NCBI GenBank assembly: GCA_018607135.1
Contig: JABBCA010000077.1
Location: forward strand, 1-35,221
Source: Opitutales bacterium
GTDB lineage: Bacteria > Verrucomicrobiota > Verrucomicrobiia > Opitutales > Coraliomargaritaceae
Direction: 5' to 3'
DNA: 35,221 nucleotides
A model generated the notes under the pieces. That model was not told the DNA's origin. It did not search any database and saw only the letters and a program-made list of their open reading frames with translations. Positions 17,354-30,431 of this stretch are shown here, piece by piece. Made by a program: the position numbers and the translations under genes. Each line of letters starts with the position of its first letter. The stretch's first letter is position 1.

Positions 17354-17518
17354 ATCTAATTCTGTTTAGTTGCCGGGGATCTTCATAGTTCTGTGAAGCA
17401 CATCGGATTTTTCAACTGATAAGTCGTTATCTGGTTGAATCTGCACTTTTACAGTGTGGGTGCTTCAATTTGCGAAGTGCTTGCCAAAGTCGAGAATCCG
17501 CATACACCTTCCGCCCGA

Positions 17519-17797
17519 ATGCTGAAAATCATTACAGGTATCGGTCGTTGGATTTTTTATTGGCTGTATTACATCAGCCTCATCTGCTTGATCGGAGCGG
17601 TATTGGGTGTGCTGACGCATGTGCTGTTTGCTCTTTGCTTTAGGGATCAAGCTGATCTCGCTTTTTACGCGTCCTTCGGATTTGTAAATGGCCTTAACTA
17701 CGCAGGCGTGTGGGCGGGGGGTGCTGCGATAGTGCTTTGTGTCTTAAGGGCGCGTAAGGAATACTTAGCCACACGCGCACCAGAAAAAGAGTCTTAA
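17519..17797 (+). CDS. small membrane protein of unknown function
   Basis: About 92 aa from the ATG at 17519; the open frame extends upstream to a TTG at 17435, but that extension is not hydrophobic and looks less natural. Two hydrophobic helices are seen, WIFYWLYYISLICLIGAVLGVL and a Gly/Ala-rich one around YAGVWAGGAAIVLCVL, then a basic tail (RARKEYLATR) that should be cytoplasmic. I do not recognise a family. The next gene starts two bases after its stop, so the pair is almost certainly an operon, located just upstream of tig-clpP-clpX. Confidence 0.65.
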   Translation: MLKIITGIGRWIFYWLYYISLICLIGAVLGVLTHVLFALCFRDQADLAFYASFGFVNGLNYAGVWAGGAAIVLCVLRARKEYLATRAPEKES

Positions 17798-17799
17798 TT

Positions 17800-18381
17800 A
17801 TGTCTAACACCAATCGAATTATCATTTATATTTGTGGGTTCATCATCGGGATGATGCTCGTGTCTATGCTCATGAATCGTCGCGCGGCGAAGGAGGAAAG
17901 CCGTCCAGATCCATGGTTAGTGCACAATCAAGCGATGATCGAGGCAGGTGCGAAGCCGCTACCAGAGCAGGTCGTAGAGTCGATGCGTGTCGGTGTCGTG
18001 ATCGATTTTGGCTATTTGCCGAGCGAAGCGTCACCTAAAGAAATGGTCTGGTTGCTGAAGTTTGAAGACAGCTATCCTTACGTGCGCGTCGTTCAAGACC
18101 TGCAAACCAAGGAGCTGAGCTATATGGCGGCGGATCAAATTGCGATTCACCTCAGAGAGGGAGTCGATGCGACCGAGCTGAAGCCGATGCTCGATGAACT
18201 CGGTCTGCGCCTGCGTATGTTTAATCGTAAGGAGCAACTCGTGATCATTGGCGTGCTCAGCACAGAGATTGACGCGATTCCAGCGACCATTCAGGCAATT
18301 CAGCCATGGGCGAAGCTATTTAGCACAGTAGAGCCCGACTTTCTTCGTTTTCAGCCTAAAAAGCCCGACAACTTGCGCTGA
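17800..18381 (+). CDS. membrane-anchored protein of unknown function, prodomain-like C-terminus
   Basis: 193 aa with one N-terminal signal-anchor (residues about 6-25, IIIYICGFIIGMMLVSMLM). The remainder is probably on the outer face of the membrane. From about residue 125 there is a two-strand/helix pattern: AIHLREGVDATELKPMLDELG, LRLRMFNRKEQLVIIGVLS, then a helix and KLFSTVEPDFLRF. This resembles the inhibitory prodomain of subtilisin/fervidolysin-type proteases (…VEPDy), but no peptidase domain follows. The similarity is by pattern only. It is cotranscribed with the preceding small membrane protein. Confidence 0.65.
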   Translation: MSNTNRIIIYICGFIIGMMLVSMLMNRRAAKEESRPDPWLVHNQAMIEAGAKPLPEQVVESMRVGVVIDFGYLPSEASPKEMVWLLKFEDSYPYVRVVQDLQTKELSYMAADQIAIHLREGVDATELKPMLDELGLRLRMFNRKEQLVIIGVLSTEIDAIPATIQAIQPWAKLFSTVEPDFLRFQPKKPDNLR

Positions 18382-18415
18382 ATCCGTATTCCGTTCAAGG
18401 AATGCAACATAGGCA

Positions 18416-18444
18416 TTGACCGAAAAAGACCTTTCCCCTTTATT
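18416..18444 (+). promoter_or_regulatory. candidate sigma-70-type promoter of tig
   Basis: TTGACC (18416-18421) and TTTATT (18439-18444) are separated by exactly 17 bases, ending 50 bases before the tig ATG. This is 5/6 and 4/6 agreement with consensus. It lies in the gap after the preceding operon. Seen by eye only. Confidence 0.4.
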
Positions 18445-18494
18445 GGCGCGCTTTTTCATTATCAGCCACTTACGGCACACCTTTAACTTTTCTT

Positions 18495-19829
18495 ATGAGC
18501 ACTGTAAAATCATCCGTCCAAGACGTAAACGAAACCCGCAAGACAATCACTGTTAGCGTTCCTGCTGCAGAAGTTGCTAAACAAGAAGCTGCCCTCATTA
18601 AGGACTTTCAGCGTAACGCTAAGATCCCTGGCTTCCGCCCAGGCAAGGCCCCTGAAAGCATGGTGCGCACTCGCTATGCGAAAGATCTTCAGCAAGAGCT
18701 TAAACAACGGGTGGTTTCCAAGGCACACGAAGAAGGTGTTTCTTCTTCAGAGTTGAACATTTTCCAAATCGTCGATCTTGAAGAAGGTGAAATCGCAGCG
18801 GACAAGGACGTAAGCGTGATTTTCACGGTCGATATCGTTCCTGAATTTGAGGTTCCTGCTTACGAAGGCTTGAAGGTGACCAATCAGCCCACTGAAGCGA
18901 GCGACGAAGAAGTGAACAAAATGATCGATCAAGTGCTGAGCCAACGTGCTGAGTATATTGTGGTCGAAAAAGCAGCAGCGAAGGGCGACTACGTTCGCTG
19001 CAGCTACGAAGGTAAGATTGGCGACGAAGCCGTTGCAGACCTCGTTCCTGATTCGCCAATGTATGGCACGCAAAAAACAACATGGGAAGAAGCGGGCAAC
19101 GAAGACTCTCCTGGTGTGAAGGCGATTGTTGAAGGCCTCATAGGTATGAGCGCTGGCGACGAGAAGGAAGTGACCATGGAGTTCCCAGAAGATTTCCAAC
19201 CTGAGGCGCTTGCAGGCAAAACCGCAGTTTACTCCCTCAAGGCTGAGGAAGTTCGCGAAAAGAAGCTTCCAGAAATGGATGAAGCGTTTTTCAAGAGCAT
19301 TCAAGTTGAAGACGAAGCGCAGCTACGTGAGCGCATCGGCCAAAACATCGAAGATCAAAAGAAGCAGCAAAATGCAAATGCGGAGCGCCAGCAAATCACT
19401 GAGCAGCTTCTCGCAGCAGTTGAGTTTGCGATTCCAGAAAGCGGTATCGAAAGCGAAACCGATGCAGTGCTTCGCGACTTTATGCAGCGCAACATGCAAC
19501 AAGGTGTCTCTGCTGAAGAATTCGAGAAGCACAAAGAGTCTCTTCATGAAGGTGCTCAAACGGCAGCTCGCGACCGTTTAAAGTCTCGCCTCATCCTCAG
19601 CAAGATTGCTGAACGAGAAAAAGTGAAGGCCGAGAATGACGACTTCAGCCGCATGATCATGATGGAAGCGCAGCAAACTGGCACCAAGCCAGACAAGCTA
19701 GTGAAGGAAATTCAAAAGGATCGCAGCCGCATCGACCGTATGCGTGGCGATATCATCCTGGGTAAGACAATGGATTTGATCATCGACAAAGCTGCGCGCG
19801 AAACAGTTGCAGCAACTGCCGACGCTTAA
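18495..19829 (+). CDS. tig: trigger factor, ribosome-associated chaperone and prolyl isomerase
   Basis: 444-aa cytoplasmic chaperone that docks at the ribosomal exit tunnel and helps nascent chains fold. The N-terminal ribosome-binding domain contains the signature as IPGFRPGKAPESMV near residue 45. The central FKBP-like domain (about 160-245) starts KGDYVRCSYEGKI and includes EALAGKTAVYSLKAEEV. The C-terminal arms are long, charged, helical segments. It is the first gene of the classical tig-clpP-clpX cluster. A strong terminator after it suggests clpP is also made from its own promoter. Confidence 0.97.
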   Translation: MSTVKSSVQDVNETRKTITVSVPAAEVAKQEAALIKDFQRNAKIPGFRPGKAPESMVRTRYAKDLQQELKQRVVSKAHEEGVSSSELNIFQIVDLEEGEIAADKDVSVIFTVDIVPEFEVPAYEGLKVTNQPTEASDEEVNKMIDQVLSQRAEYIVVEKAAAKGDYVRCSYEGKIGDEAVADLVPDSPMYGTQKTTWEEAGNEDSPGVKAIVEGLIGMSAGDEKEVTMEFPEDFQPEALAGKTAVYSLKAEEVREKKLPEMDEAFFKSIQVEDEAQLRERIGQNIEDQKKQQNANAERQQITEQLLAAVEFAIPESGIESETDAVLRDFMQRNMQQGVSAEEFEKHKESLHEGAQTAARDRLKSRLILSKIAEREKVKAENDDFSRMIMMEAQQTGTKPDKLVKEIQKDRSRIDRMRGDIILGKTMDLIIDKAARETVAATADA

Positions 19830-19850
19830 TTTGTATAAAAGCATTTGATT

Positions 19851-19883
19851 AAATAGGCACGGTCGATACCGTGCCTATTTTTT
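19851..19883 (+). terminator. intrinsic terminator after tig
   Basis: Perfect 13-bp stem AAATAGGCACGGT (19851-19863) / ACCGTGCCTATTT (19868-19880) with loop CGAT, followed by TTT so that six T residues run through the end. It lies 21 bases after the tig stop and 29 bases before the clpP start. Confidence 0.92.
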
Positions 19884-19907
19884 AATCCATACACGAAAGA
19901 TACCAAA

Positions 19908-20505
<598 letters not shown>

Positions 20506-20515
20506 GTCAGTCTGA

Positions 20516-20534
20516 GTTGATGGTTGTCATCAAC
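20516..20534 (+). other. stem-loop after clpP
   Basis: GTTGATG (20516-20522) and CATCAAC (20528-20534) form a perfect 7-bp stem with loop GTTGT, 10 bases after the clpP stop. There is no T-run, so it is more likely an mRNA 3'-end or processing structure than a simple terminator. Readthrough into clpX is plausible. Confidence 0.35.
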
Positions 20535-20642
20535 CGGCTCACTCGTAGTCTAGATCTATCAACATTTAGGACATCATTGCTCTGCTAAGGGTATACCATG
20601 TTCTAATATGCGTAATACTTAAACTTCTGAACTCTATTTTTT

Positions 20643-22016
20643 ATGGCTAAATCCACACGGATGACTTTTTGCTCATTTTGCGGCAAAGCGCAAAATGAAG
20701 TGCGCAAGATGATCGCAGGTCCTGCTGGCGTGCACATATGCGACTCCTGTGTATCGGTGTGCAAGACCATCATCGATCGTGAGCTCTCAGGCGCTGCTGC
20801 CGAAGACGCAAGCGGTGGAGGTAAAGACAAAGGCGGCGACAAAGGCCGGTTTAACCTATACAAGCCAGCTGAGATCACCGCTAAGTTAGACGAGCATATC
20901 ATCAGCCAAGATTACGCAAAGCGTGCTTTAGCCGTAGCCGTGTATAATCACTACAAGCGTCTGCGCTCGGAAGATCGCGTTGAGGCTGCTGCAGGCTTCC
21001 AAGATGTGGATAGTAAGTTTGCCGATGTTCAGATTGAAAAGAGCAACATCCTTTTATTGGGCCCAACGGGTAGTGGTAAGACACTGCTCGCGCGTAGCTT
21101 GGCGAAACTCCTCGATGTGCCCTTTGCAATTGCCGATGCAACCACATTGACAGAAGCAGGCTACGTAGGTGAAGACGTGGAGAACATTGTTCTTCGTCTC
21201 CTACAATCAGCCGACTACGATGTTGCCAAAGCAGAGTGCGGTATCATCTACGTCGATGAGATCGATAAGATCGGCCGTAAGACTGATAATGTATCCATCA
21301 CTCGCGATGTTTCGGGTGAAGGCGTGCAGCAAGCACTTTTGAAGATTCTTGAAGGCACTGTTTGCAACGTGCCACCTCAAGGTGGGCGCAAGCACCCGAA
21401 CCAAGAATACATCCAGTTAGATACTACGAATATTTTATTCATATGTGGGGGCGCATTTGTAGGGCTTGATAAAATTGTTCAAAGCCGAACAGGCTCTAAG
21501 GCAATGGGCTTTGATACGAGGCACAATGTCCGCCAAGATGAAGTGCCGCTCAGTCAATTATTGCGTGAAACACAGCCAGAAGACCTCGTGCACTTCGGTA
21601 TGATTCCAGAATTTATCGGCCGCTTACCAATGGTTGCTGTGTTGGATGAGCTCAGTCGCTCCGACTTGGAGCATATCTTGCAGAACACGAAGAACTCATT
21701 GCTCAAGCAATACGGTAAGCTCTTCTCAATGGAGGGTGTGAATCTGCATTTCACTAAAGATGCTGTGGCCGCGATTGCTGAGAAAGCGATCGAGCTGAAG
21801 ACGGGAGCACGTGCACTACGTTCTATCATGGAGCGCATTATGCTCGACGTGATGTATGAACTGCCACAAGCAGACAATGTTGAAGAAGTTGTGATCAACC
21901 GCGCTGTAGTGGAAGGCCGTGGTCAGCCCAAGCTTAAGCAAGCAGCTCCGAAGAAGGCGACTAAGAAGGCCGCATCCAAGTCCGCTGACAAAGATGAGTC
22001 CGCAGACGCGGCGTAG
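20643..22016 (+). CDS. clpX: Clp protease ATP-binding subunit, unfoldase
   Basis: AAA+ hexameric unfoldase that delivers substrates to ClpP. 457 aa. The N-terminal zinc-binding domain has Cys10, Cys13, Cys33 and Cys36 (CSFCGK…CDSC). The Walker A is [12 protein letters not shown] and the Walker [29 protein letters not shown] and the pore/IGF-region GFDTRHN follow, then sensor 2 in [15 protein letters not shown]. The C-terminus ends with an unusual Lys/Ala/Asp tail ([16 protein letters not shown]) beyond the core. 137 bases separate it from clpP. Confidence 0.97.
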   Translation: MAKSTRMTFCSFCGKAQNEVRKMIAGPAGVHICDSCVSVCKTIIDRELSGAAAEDASGGGKDKGGDKGRFNLYKPAEITAKLDEHIISQDYAKRALAVAVYNHYKRLRSEDRVEAAAGFQDVDSKFADVQIEKSNILLLGPTGSGKTLLARSLAKLLDVPFAIADATTLTEAGYVGEDVENIVLRLLQSADYDVAKAECGIIYVDEIDKIGRKTDNVSITRDVSGEGVQQALLKILEGTVCNVPPQGGRKHPNQEYIQLDTTNILFICGGAFVGLDKIVQSRTGSKAMGFDTRHNVRQDEVPLSQLLRETQPEDLVHFGMIPEFIGRLPMVAVLDELSRSDLEHILQNTKNSLLKQYGKLFSMEGVNLHFTKDAVAAIAEKAIELKTGARALRSIMERIMLDVMYELPQADNVEEVVINRAVVEGRGQPKLKQAAPKKATKKAASKSADKDESADAA

Positions 22017-22043
22017 TTTTTTTGGGTTTACTACCTTAAGATA

Positions 22044-25775
<3,732 letters not shown>

Positions 25776-25836
25776 CGGTCTCGCTAGAGTGCGGTGCGCA
25801 AATCGCAATGCAAGCAGAAGCTATTCATATATGTAA

Positions 25837-26556
25837 TTAGCGCTTTTTCAGCCATTCGGAACTCTCAAAGCGTTGGCGTTCCTCTTGGATGCGTTCGCTG
25901 TTGAATAGGGTTCGAAGGTCTTCAACGGTGCCTATTGGGATGTCCAGTGCTACGGAGAGTTCGTCGATGAGTGCCAGTTTGAAGGCTTCGTAGTCGAAAG
26001 TCTCGGGTAAGCTGGCGCGGTCGATGGAGCCCTGCACCAAGAGCCCTGCTTTGCTACGCTTCATGGCGGCGCCTGCTATTTTTCGGCCACTGGGCTGTAA
26101 GACGTCGCTCGCTGCTGGAGTGACGAAGCACTGACTTGCAGTTTTGCTGGGTGCTGCGGGAGCCTCGCCGCATTGGCGCGGGCAGGGGGCAAGTTGGCTT
26201 TCGATGTGTTGAGTCGAAAGTGCCGCCTGAATCGCTTGATGAATCAAGGTGTAAAGGTCGTTGGCGGGTGTATGCGCGGCCGGCAGATCGGTTTGTATGA
26301 TGAGCGCGTAGGTCCAGTCATTGCGATGATCCACGATGCCTCCTCCTGTGAGTCGGCGGCAGTAGCTGGCTTCAGGAGTTGCACTGGCTTCCTGCATGAA
26401 TGCAAATTTCTGGGTGTAGCCAAAGGTGATTGCTGGTTCGACCCAACCGTAATGGCGAAATGCTGCGAGACCTTCGGGAAGCGTTTCGAGCAGTGCGGCA
26501 TCGATGGCCATATTGGTGGGCGCATCGCCGAAGGCGTTGGGTAAGGTGATCAACAT
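25837..26556 (-). CDS. lipoate-protein ligase A / octanoyltransferase LipM-like protein
   Basis: 239-aa member of the biotin/lipoate ligase (BPL_LplA_LipB) fold, which attaches lipoyl or octanoyl groups to lipoyl domains of 2-oxoacid dehydrogenases and GcvH. It starts with NMAIDAALLE and has the RRLTGGGIVDH signature (about 67-77) and the catalytic-lysine segment SGRKIAGAAMKRSKAGLLVQGSI (about 155-177). ASQCFVTPAASDVL precedes this, with a cysteine where LipM-type enzymes have one. It lacks the C-terminal lipoate-activation domain of E. coli LplA. Ligase versus octanoyltransferase cannot be decided from sequence alone. It has only 7 bases to the upstream reductase gene. Confidence 0.85.
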   Translation of the reverse strand: MLITLPNAFGDAPTNMAIDAALLETLPEGLAAFRHYGWVEPAITFGYTQKFAFMQEASATPEASYCRRLTGGGIVDHRNDWTYALIIQTDLPAAHTPANDLYTLIHQAIQAALSTQHIESQLAPCPRQCGEAPAAPSKTASQCFVTPAASDVLQPSGRKIAGAAMKRSKAGLLVQGSIDRASLPETFDYEAFKLALIDELSVALDIPIGTVEDLRTLFNSERIQEERQRFESSEWLKKR

Positions 26557-26563
26557 GAGGCGA

Positions 26564-27469
26564 TCACGCGTTGAGTGGACGAATTTGAGTGAGCTCCTTA
26601 AGTTGTTCCTCGAAGCTTGCGGGCTTGGTCTTCAGTTTGCTGACGATTGGGTGCAGGTTGAAGGTCAGATTGGTTGGGCGATTCGCAAAGTCAGGATCGT
26701 CGTTTTTGCACACAGATTCGATTGAATCAAGTGGTAGCCCGAAGTGTTGCAGGATGCGTTGCCCCATTACGAAGCGACTGAGTGCATCGCTGCCCGCCCA
26801 ATGGAAAATGCCATGGAGGTCGCGACGTTCGGTGAGTTCAAGCATGACTTCGGCAACATTGGAAGCCGAGCAGGGTTGACGAATTTCGTCGCAAAAGAGC
26901 TTTGGTTTTTCACCAGATTGGATCGCAGCGAGTAGTTTTTCATGAACGCTTCGTTCGCCGCGAGGGCTGTTGCCCATTAGAATTGGAATGCGTAAAACAA
27001 CAGGGTCTTCTGGGTTGTGCTCTAGAACTTCGCGCTCCGCCATGAGCTTGGTTTGCCCATAGAGGTTGTTTGGAGCGGGCATGTCGGTAGAGCGATACGA
27101 TTCAGCACTGTGCCCATCGAATACCATGTCGGTTGAAATATGTATCAGTCGTGCGCCGATGTGCGTTGAGATCTGGGCGAGGAAGCGGGGGAGGGCGACG
27201 TTCACTTTTTCTGCCAGCTGTGGGTTGGCATCGACCTCTGCAGGGGATGAAATGGCTGCACAGTTGATGATCGCGTCGGGCCAAAGTTCTAAGCAAGTGG
27301 CGGTCAAGCTCTCGGGTTGGGTGGCATCGAATTGTATGCTCTGATGGACGCCATCCACGCTGGGCGAATGCTGGTTGTAAAGCGCGATGACTTTGTGTCT
27401 GCGGCGAACCGCCGCTTCTGCGTAGGCATTGCCAAGAAGGCCGCTGGAGCCGATGAGTAGAATCTTCAT
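26564..27469 (-). CDS. RmlD-like sugar-nucleotide reductase (extended SDR)
   Basis: 301-aa NAD(P)-binding protein. It starts MKILLIGSSGLLGNAYAEAA with the GxxGxxG Rossmann motif. ISTDMVFDG, the catalytic YxxxK as LYGQTKLMAE, and RIPILMGN follow the RmlD (dTDP-4-dehydrorhamnose reductase) layout. Substrate is not certain, since many RmlD-like proteins act on other sugar nucleotides or are MAT2B-like. The ATG at 27469 fits the family N-terminus; the open frame reaches 27520. It is divergent from hisC, with 64 bases between. Confidence 0.85.
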   Translation of the reverse strand: MKILLIGSSGLLGNAYAEAAVRRRHKVIALYNQHSPSVDGVHQSIQFDATQPESLTATCLELWPDAIINCAAISSPAEVDANPQLAEKVNVALPRFLAQISTHIGARLIHISTDMVFDGHSAESYRSTDMPAPNNLYGQTKLMAEREVLEHNPEDPVVLRIPILMGNSPRGERSVHEKLLAAIQSGEKPKLFCDEIRQPCSASNVAEVMLELTERRDLHGIFHWAGSDALSRFVMGQRILQHFGLPLDSIESVCKNDDPDFANRPTNLTFNLHPIVSKLKTKPASFEEQLKELTQIRPLNA

Positions 27470-27533
27470 AATTTGAGGGGTGGTTTTTGTTGCAATCGGT
27501 GCATCTCGACGCAAGTTCAAAGCCTAATAATCA

Positions 27534-28649
27534 ATGAAATACGCTGAACTTGCGAACTCCGGTGTTTTAGAACAGCCGGTCTATGAACCGGGGAAACCAA
27601 TCGAGACAGTTGCTCGAGAGTATGGTTTAGATCCTGCCCAAATTGCTAAACTCGCTTCGAATGAGAATCCGTTTGGCGCATCCCCTTTAGGCATGGCTGC
27701 TGCAAAGCGTGCGGTTGACTCGGCTCATTTATATCCAGATGGCGGATGCCATGACTTGCGCGCGAAGATCGCGGAAGTGCGCGGAGTGTCTGAAGGGAGT
27801 ATCTTGATTGGTAATGGTTCGAATGAACTCATTGAGCTGCTTGGGCACGCTTTTCTGAGGCCTGGCGATGAGGTGGTGATGGGGGACCAAGCGTTTATCG
27901 TTTATAAGTTGGTTGCGAAATTGTTTGGTGCGACACCAGTAGAAGTGGCGATGCCTAACTTTTGCCACGATGTGGATGCGATGCTGACGGCAGTGACGGA
28001 TCGCACGCGACTCTTGTTTGCCGCCAGTCCGAATAATCCAACAGGCATGGCGAATACTGAGGCAGATCTCATTCGCTTGGCTGAGAGTCTGCCTGAGCAT
28101 GTGATTTTTTGTCTCGATGAGGCTTATGCCGAGTATTTAGAGAATGCGCCTGATTTGCGTGCGATGATTGAGTCGGGACGCAAAGTAGTTTGCTTGCGCA
28201 CTTTTTCAAAAATTTATGGACTGGGAGGGTTGCGTGTGGGGTATGCTTATGGCGATCCCGATTTGATTCAATTGCTGCAACGTGTGCGTCAGCCCTTCAA
28301 CGTGAATTCTGTGGCTCAAGCCGCAGCCACCGCAGCGCTCGGTGATGATGCGTTCTTGGAGATGTGTCGCAGTGCGAATACTGCTGGCCGTGAAGTGCTT
28401 TGCGATGGATTGCAGGCGCTCGGTTTCGTGACATATGCGGGACAGGCTAACTTTGTTCTGTCAAACGTGGGCGATGGCGTGCAGGTCTTTAAAGAATTGC
28501 AGCAGCGAGGTATTATTATTCGCCCTTTGGCGCCCTATGGCATGCCAGAGTATGTTCGTATAACAATCGGCACAGCTGAAGAAAATAAGCGATTATTAGA
28601 GGCCTTGAGTGAACTAATGGAGAGCGGATTGACCGCAAGCGCACGATGA
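27534..28649 (+). CDS. hisC: histidinol-phosphate aminotransferase
   Basis: PLP-dependent class I/II aminotransferase converting imidazole-acetol phosphate to histidinol phosphate in histidine synthesis; some members also act on aromatic amino acids. 371 aa. LASNENPFGAS opens the core, then GNGSNELIELL, SPNNPTG (165-171), LDEAYAEY and the PLP-lysine Lys226 in RTFSKIYGLGGLRVGY. The arginine-bearing IRPLAPYGMPEYVRITIGT forms the carboxylate-binding end. Its stop overlaps the next start (ATGA). No other his genes are nearby. Confidence 0.94.
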   Translation: MKYAELANSGVLEQPVYEPGKPIETVAREYGLDPAQIAKLASNENPFGASPLGMAAAKRAVDSAHLYPDGGCHDLRAKIAEVRGVSEGSILIGNGSNELIELLGHAFLRPGDEVVMGDQAFIVYKLVAKLFGATPVEVAMPNFCHDVDAMLTAVTDRTRLLFAASPNNPTGMANTEADLIRLAESLPEHVIFCLDEAYAEYLENAPDLRAMIESGRKVVCLRTFSKIYGLGGLRVGYAYGDPDLIQLLQRVRQPFNVNSVAQAAATAALGDDAFLEMCRSANTAGREVLCDGLQALGFVTYAGQANFVLSNVGDGVQVFKELQQRGIIIRPLAPYGMPEYVRITIGTAEENKRLLEALSELMESGLTASAR

Positions 28650-29941
28650 GTGATGAATGGTTTAGTTTTTTTATCTCCTTTGGGGCCGTCGCAATGATGT
28701 TGGTTCTGCACGCCTATTTGGTGATGTGTGAGATTAGTTTAGTGAAGTTTCGTTATGGGGACATCGACGACGAGCAGTTGGAGCACCTGAAGAGGAGGGC
28801 TGGTATCGCGCAGTTAATTGAGCAGGGCGATCAAACTGGACGCGTGGTGCGCTTTAGTAAGACCTTATGCACGGTCGCAGTAGGGCTCTTGCTCATGCCG
28901 CTGGTAAGTGACTTTTTTGGTTTATTTTCGCTGGAGACTAAGCCTGATCGTTGGGTGGTGGTCTTGGTTTCATTCGTGTCTGCTGTGACGGTGCATTTCT
29001 TTTTTGCCGAGATTTTTCCGCGTGGGCTAGCGATGCGTGACCCTATAAAGGCGATACTCCATTCTTACCGTGTGCTAATGGTTTTTAAATTGGTGACGCT
29101 ACCAGTCATGTTGTTGTTTAGAGCCTTAAAAAAGGTGCTCTTTCGTCGATTAGGGGTAAATGTAGATGACGAATTGAACCCACTGGATGTGAATGTTCAA
29201 ATTAGGGCAATGGGGGAGGACGGCACGTCGATGTCTCCAGTGATTCGTCGAATTGTTTCTAGGACCCTGCAGGTTAAGGAACTGGTGGTGCATGATGTCT
29301 TATTACCACGTAGCCAAGTTGTTGTGTATGACTTAGAGTTGGGCGCTAAGGATAATTTACTCGTCATGAAGGAGGCTGGGCATACTCGTTATCCCCTTTG
29401 CCGAGGTGATCTGGATCATTGCCTCGGCATTATACACATTAAAGATATCTTTCGACTACGGGATTCAATGAGTGATTTAGACCCATTGGATTTGAAGCGT
29501 AATGTGGCCACGTTTTCTTTGGAAACCCCATTAGAAGAAGCGCTTGAGCGAATGTTGAGAGCGCAGTTTCACATGGCTTTGGCTGTCGATGAGTTTGGTG
29601 GTGTGGTCGGTGTGATCACACTAGAAAGTATACTTGAAGAACTTGTTGGTGAAATTCAGGATGAATTCGACAGTGAGGAGGAGGAGATTATTCCCATGTT
29701 GCAAGCTGGCAGCTTTCGAATCTCAGGGCTAACGCCGATTCATGATATCGAAGAACGCCTCAACGTAGATATTGATAATAACGAAGTCTCGACCTTTGGT
29801 GGGTTTATTACTGGCGAGCTTGGACATATCCCTGAACCCGGCGAAAAATTATCTGCTTGTGGGCTAGAAATTATCGTCGACGAAGTGAATGATCGCCGCG
29901 TCATCTCAACGACTGTAAGTAAGTCGAATGCTCTACCTTAG
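28646..29941 (+). CDS. CNNM/CorC (HlyC) family transporter-like protein
   Basis: 431-aa membrane protein with the DUF21-CBS-CBS-CorC_HlyC order. The N-terminal DUF21 membrane domain has about four hydrophobic helices, including the FFFAEIFPRGLAMRDP motif. Two CBS domains follow (about 205-320), with HTRYPLCRGDLDHCLGIIHIKD and MALAVDEFGGVVGVITLESILEELVGEIQDEFD. The C-terminal domain reads FRISGLTPIHDIEERLNVD…TFGGFITGELGHIPEPGE. Members transport or regulate Mg2+ and other divalent cations. The ATG overlaps the hisC stop by 4 nt. Confidence 0.93.
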   Translation: MSDEWFSFFISFGAVAMMLVLHAYLVMCEISLVKFRYGDIDDEQLEHLKRRAGIAQLIEQGDQTGRVVRFSKTLCTVAVGLLLMPLVSDFFGLFSLETKPDRWVVVLVSFVSAVTVHFFFAEIFPRGLAMRDPIKAILHSYRVLMVFKLVTLPVMLLFRALKKVLFRRLGVNVDDELNPLDVNVQIRAMGEDGTSMSPVIRRIVSRTLQVKELVVHDVLLPRSQVVVYDLELGAKDNLLVMKEAGHTRYPLCRGDLDHCLGIIHIKDIFRLRDSMSDLDPLDLKRNVATFSLETPLEEALERMLRAQFHMALAVDEFGGVVGVITLESILEELVGEIQDEFDSEEEEIIPMLQAGSFRISGLTPIHDIEERLNVDIDNNEVSTFGGFITGELGHIPEPGEKLSACGLEIIVDEVNDRRVISTTVSKSNALP

Positions 29942-29981
29942 CGATGAGGTGTCATGCCAATTGTTGGTGTTTTCTGTCAGA

Positions 29982-30013
29982 ATTGGGCTGAAGGATCTTA
30001 AGTTCAACCCGAA
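29982..30013 (+). other. stem-loop after the CNNM gene (TTCGGGTTGA family)
   Basis: ATTGGGCTGAA (29982-29992) faces TTCAACCCGAA (30003-30013) across a 10-nt loop; most positions pair, one as G-U. The right arm matches the arms of the stem-loop after trpF (8889-8918) and the single arm at 30733-30747. It lies 41 bases past the CNNM stop. Confidence 0.4.
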
Positions 30014-30065
30014 TTATGCAGGTATGCGTTCGATCAAGTATTAAGTCTTATATTTTCAAATTGTT

Positions 30066-30235
30066 TTAGGATGAAGTCGTTTCTTTTTCAAAGCCCATTT
30101 CTTTGAGAGTCTCCATTGCGAGCATACCGGCAATGATGGAGAGCTTTAGTTGCATCTGTTTTGACATTTCCAGTAGTGGGATGAAGTGCCCTTTAAGCAA
30201 GTGCCAGATAGCGGTGACAATCAGGTATTCGGTTT
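30066..30235 (-). pseudogene. possible gene remnant, 56-codon open frame
   Basis: The minus strand is open for 56 codons between stops, with an internal ATG at 30167 giving 33 aa (MSKQMQLKLSIIAGMLAME…). The translation upstream of that ATG (EYLIVTAIWHLLKGHFIPLL) is hydrophobic and protein-like, and the whole could be the tail of a lost gene, for example a mobile-element gene. I cannot name a family. No ribosome-binding site is evident. Confidence 0.3.
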
Positions 30236-30431
30236 CTCACCATGTGGGTGCGTTCCGTCGGCGCTCAATCAATAGAACGGAGAGTAACTCCAGCAGAATC
30301 CTCGAGCGTCTCCAGTAGCCACCCGTGGGTTTCGCAAATCACCCACGAGTCAGCTGCTCTACGTCCAGTTACCACCATGCTTAACAAGATTCTTTTGTTT
30401 AGTTGCATGATCGACGCATACCATCAATAGA

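Noticed and set aside
18747-19304. 185-codon open frame antisense to tig
   Set aside because: It lies wholly inside the well-supported trigger factor gene, and its Phe/Leu/Cys-rich composition is what antisense of a charged protein gives.
30066-30235. Assignment of the remnant to the IS110 transposase tail
   Set aside because: Only a loose IWHLLK resemblance, too little to name a family.
30265-30408. 47-codon minus-strand frame in the repeat island
   Set aside because: Too short, no ribosome-binding site and no motif; it spans a hairpin and probably arises by chance.
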